Shown piece after piece: positions 1 to 6,350 of a stretch of 12,732 nt of DNA. Location: assembly GCA_014360745.1 (NCBI GenBank), contig JACIWY010000064.1, positions 1-12,732 on the forward strand, in the 5' to 3' direction. The notes under the pieces were generated by a model. The model saw only the letters and a program-made list of their open reading frames with translations, was not told the origin of the DNA and did no database searches. Positions within the stretch are counted from its first letter, which is position 1, and every line of letters starts with the position of its first letter. This DNA is from Chloroflexota bacterium. Lineage in GTDB: Bacteria; Chloroflexota; Anaerolineae; UBA1429. A program made the position numbers and the translations under genes.

Positions 1-19
1 AGTTTAGGAGGAGGTCTTG

Positions 20-1081
20 ATGTCCATAGAGATCATTTTGCGCCTTGTGATCATGTTGTTCTGTGCGCTGATAGGCTGGGGATTGGGCTCAGTATGGGCG
101 CCTTGGATCATCTCTCGCTTTCCCACAGGTGCAGCTTATTACCGTATCGCCATCACCATTCTATTTGCTATCATTGGGTTTCTTATCGCCCCCTATGTCA
201 CCGTCGTTCCCTTTCGTGAGTTGCGCCGTCGCCTACACCAAGTTCCTGCGCGCGATTTGGTCATGGGTATCGGCGGCTGCCTAGTCGGCCTGATCATCGC
301 CGCCCTTCTTGCCTTACCCCTTTCCATGTTGCCCGGCATCTGGGGGCAAATCTCTCCTTTTCTGGCCGCCATTCTCCTGGGCTATTTGGGGGCCATGATC
401 CTGATCATGCGTGACAAGGATATCCTCAACTTGTTGGGGCTCTTTGTCGGGCACGATATGGTAACCCGCAAGCGGGATATGGTTGTGTTGGACACCAGCG
501 TCATCATCGATGGGCGAATCGTCGATATCCACCAAAGCGGCTTTATCCATGGGACGATGATCGTACCTCGTTTTGTCCTGGACGAACTGCAACACATCGC
601 CGATTCGCCCGATGTGTTGCGCCGCAATCGTGGGCGGAGGGGGCTGGATATCCTGAACAAGCTCCAAAAAGACGACAGCGTTCCCCTAGAGATCGTGGAG
701 ATGGACATTCCCGAGATCCACGAGGTCGATGGCAAACTTATCAGGCTCGCGCAGGAGCTGGGCTGCCCGGTGTTGACCAATGATTACAATCTGAATCGCG
801 TGGCCGAGCTGCGAGGCGTGCAGGTGCTCAACATCAATGAGCTGGCCAATGCCGTCAAGGTGGTCGTCTTGCCGGGGGAAACCTTGCAGGTGCAGATCAT
901 CCAGGAGGGCAAAGAGCCTGGGCAGGGCGTGGGCTATCTCGACGATGGCACCATGGTCGTGGTCGAGGAAGGGCGTCGCTATATCAACAACACCCTAGAG
1001 GTGGTGGTGACGCGCGTGCTACAAACGGTGGCGGGGCGCATGATCTTTGCCCAAATCCAAAATAACCATCGTCGTCAATAG
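20..1081 (+). CDS. yacL: Membrane-anchored PIN/TRAM domain protein (YacL family)
   Basis: The 353-residue protein has four hydrophobic segments at about residues 4-30, 41-65, 79-104 and 111-130. A PIN-like nuclease domain follows (about 153-280), with acidic residues D158 and D164 (motif LDTSVIIDG), E189, D237 and D255 (motif LTND). A C-terminal TRAM domain (about 281-347) is a predicted RNA-binding fold. Bacillus YacL and Thermus homologues share this architecture and usual length; the family is thought to act on RNA at the membrane, but its substrate is unsettled. The start at 20 is preferred over the in-frame TTG at 17 because AGGAGGAGG at 6-14 then has better spacing. In Firmicutes yacL lies upstream of ispD, ispF and cysS; here the isp genes are absent and cysS is next. 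Family assignment is firm; biochemical role is inferred. Confidence 0.9.
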   Translation: MSIEIILRLVIMLFCALIGWGLGSVWAPWIISRFPTGAAYYRIAITILFAIIGFLIAPYVTVVPFRELRRRLHQVPARDLVMGIGGCLVGLIIAALLALPLSMLPGIWGQISPFLAAILLGYLGAMILIMRDKDILNLLGLFVGHDMVTRKRDMVVLDTSVIIDGRIVDIHQSGFIHGTMIVPRFVLDELQHIADSPDVLRRNRGRRGLDILNKLQKDDSVPLEIVEMDIPEIHEVDGKLIRLAQELGCPVLTNDYNLNRVAELRGVQVLNINELANAVKVVVLPGETLQVQIIQEGKEPGQGVGYLDDGTMVVVEEGRRYINNTLEVVVTRVLQTVAGRMIFAQIQNNHRRQ

Positions 1082-1286
1082 GAGACACGCTTTGGGCATA
1101 TGTTAGGGTTGCATTATACTATGTGGAATACATCTTTCAGCCTATGAAACGTCACAACGCGATGTTCGTGCCCAAGTATCGCTCTAGCCGCCAATGTATC
1201 TGTACGTTGGGACGCGCCGAAGAGGCGGCGTCCCAAGTGGGTTGGCGCTGAACCCTTGTGACAAGCCACATTTGGAGGTATGAGCG
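1082..1286 (+). promoter_or_regulatory. cysS leader: candidate promoter and overlapping stem-loops
   Basis: This 205-bp gap holds no convincing gene. A possible sigma-A promoter has -35 TTGGGC at 1092-1097 (3 of 6 match), a 17-nt spacer and -10 TATACT at 1115-1120 (5 of 6 match), giving a leader of roughly 160 nt. Hairpin I is a 9-bp stem, TTGGGACGC (1207-1215) with GCGTCCCAA (1228-1236), extended inside by GCC/GGC. Hairpin II pairs GGGTT (1239-1243) with AACCC (1251-1255) and can extend by CAA/TTG using 1234-1236, so the two share bases. No T-box antiterminator consensus and no U-run are visible. The ribosome-binding site GGAGG at 1274-1278 lies just downstream. The promoter is tentative; the stems are direct observations. 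Confidence 0.4.
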
Positions 1287-2729
1287 ATGGCTCTGCAAAT
1301 ATACAATTCTCTGACTCGTCGCAAAGAGGCCTTTGTTCCCACGCATGAGGGAGAGGTGCGCATCTATGTCTGCGGGCCGACGGTCTACAACGATGCGCAC
1401 CTTGGCCACGGCAAGACGTATGTCAATTTCGACGTCATGGTGCGTTATTTCCGCTATTTGGGCTACAAGGTTCTGTATGTCCAGAATATTACCGACGTCG
1501 GCCATATTCTCGATACAGGCGAAGACCGTATTCTAGCTGGTGCTCGCCGCGAGCGGATGCAGCCCATGCAACTGGCCGAGACTTATACGAGGCGTTACTT
1601 TCGCGACATGGATCGCCTGAACGTGACCAGGCCGGATATCTCGCCCCGCGCCAGCGGCCATATCCCTGAGATGATCGAGCTCATCAAAGTCTTGTTGGAG
1701 AAGGGCTTTGCCTATGAGGTCAATGGCTCGGTCTATTTCGATGTCTCTGCCTGGAAGGAGTATGGCAAACTTTCGGGCCGACGTCTGGAGGAGGCTCAAG
1801 CCGGCACGCGGGTAGAGGTAATGGAGGAAAAGCGCGACCCTGCCGACTTTGCCTTGTGGAAGCGTGCCGAGCCGGAACATATTATGCGTTGGAACAGCCC
1901 TTGGGGAGAGGGCTTTCCTGGCTGGCATATCGAATGCTCGGTCATGTCCACCAAGTATCTGGGGCAACCTTTTGATATTCACGGTGGCGGGGTGGAGAAC
2001 AAGTTTCCCCATCACGAATGCGAGGTGGCCCAGGCCGAGGCAGCCTGGAACAAACCCTTTGCCCGTTATTGGGTGCACAATGGGATGCTCATGATCCGTG
2101 GCGAGGAGATGCACAAGTCGCTGGGCAATTTCATCACCCTGGAGGCGGCGTTTCAGCGTTGGGATCCGCTGGTCATCCGTTTCTTTGTCTTGCTCAGCCA
2201 TTATCGTGGGCCGCTGGATGTCACCGATGAGGCCTTGGACGCCGCGGGAGCGGGGTTGAACCGTCTATGGGGCACGGTGCGGGCCATACGTCGAGAGCTC
2301 GGCGTCGCTCCGGAGGGCCCGGCTTCCGCCGAGGTCCAGGCATTGGTGGCAGAGACACGCGCCGCCTTTGAGCGCAGCATGGACGACGATTTTAACACAC
2401 CGGGTGCAATCGCCGCTTTGTTCGACATGACCCGAGAGGTGAACCGTCTGCTCAACAGCGGTATGCCGCTTACCAAAGGGTCGTTGACGCTCTTGGACGA
2501 GCTGTACAGCCGGCTTCTTGGGGATGTGCTGGGCGTGTTGCCGGAAAACCTGGAGGCGGAAGTGGGCTCGGAGTTGACCGGCGAACTGATCCGGTTGCTC
2601 ATCGATACGCGCGCCGAGTTGCGCAAGGCCAAACAATATGCTTTGGCCGATCAGATCCGAGAGCGTTTGGCCGAACTGGGGGTGCAATTGCAGGATGGCC
2701 CCCAGGGCACCATTTGGACGTTGTCCTAG
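1287..2729 (+). CDS. cysS: Cysteinyl-tRNA synthetase (CysRS)
   Basis: Charges tRNA-Cys with cysteine in the cytosol; class I aminoacyl-tRNA synthetase of 480 residues, close to the bacterial norm. The HIGH signature is HLGH (38-41). Zinc ligands that bind the cysteine thiol correspond to C29, C217 (in WHIEC), H242 and E246 (in FPHHECE). The KMSKS loop reads EMHKS (274-278): the second lysine (K277) is kept, while the first lysine is Glu and the first serine is His. The DALR-type anticodon-binding helical region follows (about 330-470). GGAGG at 1274-1278, 8 nt upstream, supports the start. rlmB begins 4 nt after the stop, so the two are surely cotranscribed, matching the Bacillus cysS-rlmB neighbourhood. 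Confidence 0.97.
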   Translation: MALQIYNSLTRRKEAFVPTHEGEVRIYVCGPTVYNDAHLGHGKTYVNFDVMVRYFRYLGYKVLYVQNITDVGHILDTGEDRILAGARRERMQPMQLAETYTRRYFRDMDRLNVTRPDISPRASGHIPEMIELIKVLLEKGFAYEVNGSVYFDVSAWKEYGKLSGRRLEEAQAGTRVEVMEEKRDPADFALWKRAEPEHIMRWNSPWGEGFPGWHIECSVMSTKYLGQPFDIHGGGVENKFPHHECEVAQAEAAWNKPFARYWVHNGMLMIRGEEMHKSLGNFITLEAAFQRWDPLVIRFFVLLSHYRGPLDVTDEALDAAGAGLNRLWGTVRAIRRELGVAPEGPASAEVQALVAETRAAFERSMDDDFNTPGAIAALFDMTREVNRLLNSGMPLTKGSLTLLDELYSRLLGDVLGVLPENLEAEVGSELTGELIRLLIDTRAELRKAKQYALADQIRERLAELGVQLQDGPQGTIWTLS

Positions 2730-2733
2730 CCCT

Positions 2734-3495
2734 ATGGAGATGCTGGTCGGCCGACAGGTGGTGCGCGAGGCGTTGCGCGCCGGGCGCCGACGGATTGTAG
2801 AGATATGGCTTGCGCGGGGCATCCAAGAGACCGAGGCCGTGCGCGAGATCGAAGCGCTTTGCGCCAATGCGGGCATCCCTTTACGGCAGGTGGAGCGCCA
2901 TGAGCTGGACAAATTGGAAGGGGAGCTTGTTCATCAGGGGGTGGCGGCGCGCGTCTCGCCCTATCCTTATGTCCAGGTGGCCGATCTGCTCGCGCGGGCG
3001 GCGATCGGCGGATCTGACGTTGCACAGCGCGCCGAGGCTCCGTTTCTGTTGGCCCTCGATTCGGTACAAGATCCGCAAAACCTAGGCGCCATTCTGCGCA
3101 CGGCAGAGGCGGTCGGTGTGCACGGGGTAATCCTTCCCGAGCGGCGCGCGGCATCGGTGACGCCGGCAGTCGGGCGCGCTTCGGCCGGAGCGGCCGAGCA
3201 TCTGTTGATTGCCCAGGTGACGAACTTGAGCCGCACCCTCGAAAGGCTCAAAAAAGAGGGCCTCTGGGTGGTGGGTCTGGAGCAACACCCTCGCGCTCAA
3301 GACTATCGCAGCGTGGATTTCCGAGTGCCGCTGGTGCTGGTGTTGGGCGGCGAGGGAACGGGGATGCGTCGGCTGGTGGCCGAGACGTGCGACGTGCTGG
3401 TCTATTTGCCCATGCGCGGGCAAGTGGGCTCGCTGAACGTGTCGGTCGCGGCGGGGATCATCCTGTATCACGCCTGGGCAATGCGAGCTTTGTAG
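2734..3495 (+). CDS. rlmB: 23S rRNA (guanosine-2'-O-)-methyltransferase RlmB, SpoU/TrmH family
   Basis: A 253-residue SPOUT-class methyltransferase that uses SAM to 2'-O-methylate a guanosine of 23S rRNA (G2251 in E. coli). An N-terminal substrate-binding domain (about 1-75) begins with the typical GRQVVREAL. The knotted catalytic domain carries three SpoU motifs: DPQNLGAILRTAEAVG (113-128, with N116 and R122), LVLGGEGTGM (202-211, with E207) and LPMRGQVGSLNVSVA (225-239, with N235). The start is the ATG 4 nt after the cysS stop. No separate Shine-Dalgarno is visible, so translation probably depends on coupling with cysS. The same frame is open upstream to 2638, but that part overlaps cysS and is unlikely to be translated. 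Specificity for G2251 rather than a tRNA site is inferred from family resemblance. Confidence 0.94.
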   Translation: MEMLVGRQVVREALRAGRRRIVEIWLARGIQETEAVREIEALCANAGIPLRQVERHELDKLEGELVHQGVAARVSPYPYVQVADLLARAAIGGSDVAQRAEAPFLLALDSVQDPQNLGAILRTAEAVGVHGVILPERRAASVTPAVGRASAGAAEHLLIAQVTNLSRTLERLKKEGLWVVGLEQHPRAQDYRSVDFRVPLVLVLGGEGTGMRRLVAETCDVLVYLPMRGQVGSLNVSVAAGIILYHAWAMRAL

Positions 3496-3517
3496 ACGAT
3501 GTTCGCTGGCGAACGCA

Positions 3518-3546
3518 AGGCCCCTTGAGAGCTGCTCAAGGGGCCT
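3518..3546. terminator. Bidirectional intrinsic terminator between rlmB and the transketolase-like gene
   Basis: A perfect 12-bp stem, AGGCCCCTTGAG (3518-3529) with CTCAAGGGGCCT (3535-3546), closes a 5-nt loop AGCTG. It lies 22 bp after the rlmB stop and 8 bp before the stop of the convergent minus-strand gene. The plus-strand tail CTTGTCTGTT is moderately T-rich, and the minus-strand tail is short (TTGCGTTC). A smaller hairpin at 3501-3514 precedes it. Position and stem strength make termination of both converging transcripts likely. Confidence 0.8.
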
Positions 3547-3554
3547 CTTGTCTG

Positions 3555-5921
3555 TTAGCACAAATCGCCCATTGCGCCTTGTAATTGATCGCGCAGCGTG
3601 CTCAGCCGTTTTTCGCGGTCGCGCACAAAGCGTTCGATGCCGGCGAGCACATGCGGAGGCGAGAGATGTGCCTCATCGAGCACCTCCTCCAGCGTGCCGC
3701 CGGTGCGCCAGCGGTTATCCCAATCGCTGGAAAGGGCATACTCCTCGGCCAACGGGTTCAATAGCCAGTCGTGCATCAGCCACCGCGCCTGGGTGGTGAT
3801 GAACGTCGAGTCCAAGCGTTCTTCGGGCGAGATGACCTCGTTTCGATATGCTTCGGGCTGAAGCGCGAACAATTGTGGGCTGGTGGCGCAGACGATCTTG
3901 ACGTTCAGCTCCCGCTTGTCCAGCTCGGGCAACAACTCCACGAGGGTGGCCATGGCGCTTGTCCCCTGGGCGATGATCAGCCCCCCGCGCGGCTGGCCGG
4001 GCCGATAGGGGCGCACGACATAGGCCCCACGGGCTGCGGCAAAGTGCGAGGGCATCCCCAGGGCGGCGCGATCGGGAATGCGAATATCTGGGCGGGTCAG
4101 GTGCAAGGCGACGATGGGCGCGTTCAAGCGCAGGGCGGCCCCCAACAGCACAGGCACCTCATTATGCTCCCAAGGGTGCAGATTGATCACTGCGCCCCAA
4201 GGGAAAAGTTGGGTTACGCCGGGGGCAAAGATGCCAAAGTGCGTGCGGCTGTCGTCCGCCGTCTCGGGGCCCGAATGCCCGGCTACCCAGATCACTTTGC
4301 CCAATTTCCAGGGGCAATCCTGGGCCACCTGGCTGAACAGGCGCATCATGCCGTATTTGAGATAGGAGAAGGAACCGTAGGTCGAACATGCCCCCCAGAA
4401 ACCGTCAAAGCTGCTCTCGGGGTCCTCGGCCAAATTGGTGGAGGCTACGCCCACCATGATGCCCGAATTGGCGAACTCGGTGATCTCTTGGGGCAGGAGC
4501 ACCCCTTCCTCGTTCTCATCGGCCCAATAACAACCATAGCCCGGCGTGTCACCGCAGGCCTCGGCAAAGCCACTGATATTGGTTGAGCCGGCCAGGTCGG
4601 CCGAGCAGGCCAGGAACAGTGGCCTGCCGTACTCTCGGAGGCCAAAGGCATTGGCCCATGCGCCCCACTTGGCCAACGCGCGGCGGTTGGCGATAGAGGT
4701 GCCCGGCTTTACATAGAGGTCCTCAGGATAGTGCTCATAGTCGTAAAGACGTTCGTCTTGGAAAGGACTCTTGGGCGTGGTGGCGATCCGCATGGTTTTG
4801 ATCTCGGTGGGCACGCTCTCGGCGATGTTTATCAACCTATCCGCCAGGTAATCCACCAGCTCCTGGTCGCGATGCAAAACCTGGATAACCACTTGGAGGT
4901 TGGCGGCGAATTCCTCGCGCAACTCGGCCGGATCGCCGGGCGCTTTGCCGCCCATGTTCACAAAAGAAACACCGTATTTGTCCGCAAACTCTTTTTTTGT
5001 CTGCCAGAACAGATCGCTGTTCATGGGATGAGGCGCGCCGTGTGCCGCGTTATCATACTTGAGATAGCCACGACCCTTGCGCGTCTTGAACCAGGCTGCG
5101 CTGGGCACACGGTGAGGCTCGTTGACGAGCGAGAGCAAGGTGCGCGTGACCGGATCCCATTCGCTGCCCGATTCCGTGCCCAACACCCGCCAACCATGGG
5201 AAGAGAACCAATCCTGGGGTGTGCCATAGACCGTCTGGCTGATGGCCTGGTTGTCGATACCATAGTTGTTCCAATCGATGAGGAAATACAAATTGTCGAG
5301 CTTTAGGGCCCACGCCGAGTTGAGGGTTTCATGCGTTCCCCCCGGCGTTAGCCCTCCTTCTCCCTCGACAATAAAGACGCGCACATCTTTCAAGCCGGCG
5401 CGTTTGAGTGCCAGGGCTTGGCCGGCCGCCGCTGGCGAACCATGCCCTGATGGGCCGGTATTGAACTTGAGGAATAGCGTCTTGCCGGACATTTCGGCGT
5501 GGCCGGGCAAGCCATTCCGACGCCGAAAACCGAGCAGATCCTGCCAATAGACCGCGCGCTCCTCTGCACGAGGGATCGCATAGCGTTCATCGCCGGTCTG
5601 CTCATACTTGATACGCAACGCCTCATTGAGCACGGCCAATGTGCAATATATCAATGGGATCGTATGCCCCGCGCCGAGGATAAAGCGATCGGCGAAGCGT
5701 TTCTCCGGGTGACGGATGTCCCAGCGCATCACCCCGCTCAACAGGGTCGCCAGCACAATGTGCGCTTTGCTTCGAGATCCGCCGGGATGCCCGCTCTGCC
5801 GATAGTTCAGGATGATGTCGATCAATTGATCTACCAGGTCTTTGGTTTTTTCCCAATACGGGTAGCTTGACGTCAATTCCTGGATGAGCTGCTCGTTGGA
5901 TCCCCGGTTTTGATGCATCAT
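3555..5921 (-). CDS. Transketolase-superfamily ThDP enzyme with variant cofactor motif
   Basis: At 788 residues this is longer than ordinary transketolase (about 620-680) but has its domain order: N-terminal ThDP-binding domain (about 25-330), pyrimidine-binding domain (about 405-610) and C-terminal domain (about 640-788). Counterparts of E. coli transketolase residues can be read: SGHPGG (H45), GAGH (H86), GHAE (H141), AHG (H294), ThDP-activating Glu in ITEF (E482), H549, D557, H561 and R610, plus R413 and S446 of the phosphate pocket. The Mg/ThDP motif is unusual: GDG is GEG (E188 for the metal-binding Asp), and the dimer-interface Glu after it is P193; the second metal ligand N218 is kept. 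AGGA 7 nt upstream supports the first ATG. It is transcribed away from the GRE operon. A sugar-phosphate substrate is inferred; the exact reaction is unknown. Confidence 0.8.
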   Translation of the reverse strand: MMHQNRGSNEQLIQELTSSYPYWEKTKDLVDQLIDIILNYRQSGHPGGSRSKAHIVLATLLSGVMRWDIRHPEKRFADRFILGAGHTIPLIYCTLAVLNEALRIKYEQTGDERYAIPRAEERAVYWQDLLGFRRRNGLPGHAEMSGKTLFLKFNTGPSGHGSPAAAGQALALKRAGLKDVRVFIVEGEGGLTPGGTHETLNSAWALKLDNLYFLIDWNNYGIDNQAISQTVYGTPQDWFSSHGWRVLGTESGSEWDPVTRTLLSLVNEPHRVPSAAWFKTRKGRGYLKYDNAAHGAPHPMNSDLFWQTKKEFADKYGVSFVNMGGKAPGDPAELREEFAANLQVVIQVLHRDQELVDYLADRLINIAESVPTEIKTMRIATTPKSPFQDERLYDYEHYPEDLYVKPGTSIANRRALAKWGAWANAFGLREYGRPLFLACSADLAGSTNISGFAEACGDTPGYGCYWADENEEGVLLPQEITEFANSGIMVGVASTNLAEDPESSFDGFWGACSTYGSFSYLKYGMMRLFSQVAQDCPWKLGKVIWVAGHSGPETADDSRTHFGIFAPGVTQLFPWGAVINLHPWEHNEVPVLLGAALRLNAPIVALHLTRPDIRIPDRAALGMPSHFAAARGAYVVRPYRPGQPRGGLIIAQGTSAMATLVELLPELDKRELNVKIVCATSPQLFALQPEAYRNEVISPEERLDSTFITTQARWLMHDWLLNPLAEEYALSSDWDNRWRTGGTLEEVLDEAHLSPPHVLAGIERFVRDREKRLSTLRDQLQGAMGDLC

Positions 5922-6258
5922 GGTTCGTTCCTCTCACTTGTTGAGTCAACTGTGACCAAAGCTACGTCGCCGAGTGATAGAACACCGAGCTGCTGTTCTT
6001 GCTACGCCCCTTATATGCCCAAAGGAGCAGACAGGGAACTTTTCCCCATAGTGCCCAGAGCGTACAGAGACATGCCTCAGGCGACCTAGCCCGCAGCAGT
6101 TCCTGCCCTAATATGACCCATTTTCGCCATAAACGCAACTCGCTCTTTGCCTCGAAAAATATAAAAGCACCTCGCTGGATGCGATCCGGCTCTTTCTCAC
6201 TTGACGGCGCAACGTGGCATAGCATCCTCAGCCATCTTTTAGACAGGTATTCATTCGA
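5922..6258. other. Divergent intergenic region between transketolase-like gene and GRE operon
   Basis: No believable coding sequence is seen here; short open frames on both strands have no family resemblance or ribosome-binding site. Next to the transketolase-like gene lies an 11-bp palindrome, GTTGAGTCAAC (5940-5950), between its ribosome-binding site and any promoter, which could be an operator. A weak minus-strand -10 candidate, TATAAG, is the complement of 6010-6015, with a poor -35 (TTCCCT) 17 nt behind it. Both are tentative. Confidence 0.35.
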
Positions 6259-6286
6259 TAGACATCGCAAGATGATCGACTATAAT
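6259..6286 (+). promoter_or_regulatory. Sigma-A promoter of the GRE operon
   Basis: The -35 box TAGACA (6259-6264, 5 of 6 match to TTGACA) is separated by 16 nt from a perfect -10 box TATAAT (6281-6286). Transcription would start near 6293, leaving a leader of about 58 nt before the ATG at 6351. The in-frame ATG at 6285 overlaps the -10 box and would not be in this transcript, which is one reason to reject it as the start. Confidence 0.7.
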
Positions 6287-6291
6287 GAATG

Positions 6292-6304
6292 TTGTCACTG
6301 ACAA
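6292..6304. promoter_or_regulatory. Inverted repeat at the predicted transcription start (candidate operator)
   Basis: TTGTC-ACT-GACAA is a perfect 5+5 bp inverted repeat with a 3-nt centre, beginning 6 nt after the TATAAT box and covering the expected +1 site. A repressor bound here would block initiation. No regulator gene is present in the window to match it, so this is positional inference. Confidence 0.35.
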
Positions 6305-6338
6305 AAGGGTAAAGCGCCGCATGTTTTCGATCTTGTTC

Positions 6339-6343
6339 AGGAG
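6339..6343 (+). promoter_or_regulatory. Ribosome-binding site that fixes the GRE start
   Basis: AGGAG is placed 7 nt before the ATG at 6351, ideal spacing. Neither the upstream ATG at 6321 nor the one at 6285 has a comparable site, so translation is assigned to 6351. Confidence 0.75.
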
Positions 6344-6350
6344 CATAAAG

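Noticed and set aside
1082..1286. T-box riboswitch ahead of cysS
   Set aside because: Stems are present, but the conserved T-box antiterminator sequence and a terminator U-run are not seen.
1533..2201. Antisense 222-codon open frame inside cysS
   Set aside because: Shadow of the cysS reading frame, with no family resemblance or start signal.
3771..4586. Plus-strand 271-codon open frame opposite the transketolase-like gene
   Set aside because: Composition follows from the codon bias of the opposite strand; no motifs, no ribosome-binding site.
3555..5921. Phosphoketolase, suggested by the 788-residue length
   Set aside because: The cofactor region and the His/Asp substrate residues align with transketolase and not with phosphoketolase motifs.
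5962..6301. Short overlapping open frames in the divergent intergenic region
   Set aside because: No ribosome-binding sites and no recognisable protein features; one runs through the GRE promoter.
6285..6350. N-terminal extension of the GRE starting at ATG 6285 or 6321
   Set aside because: The 6285 ATG lies in the TATAAT box, 6321 has no ribosome-binding site, and 6351 has AGGAG at ideal spacing.
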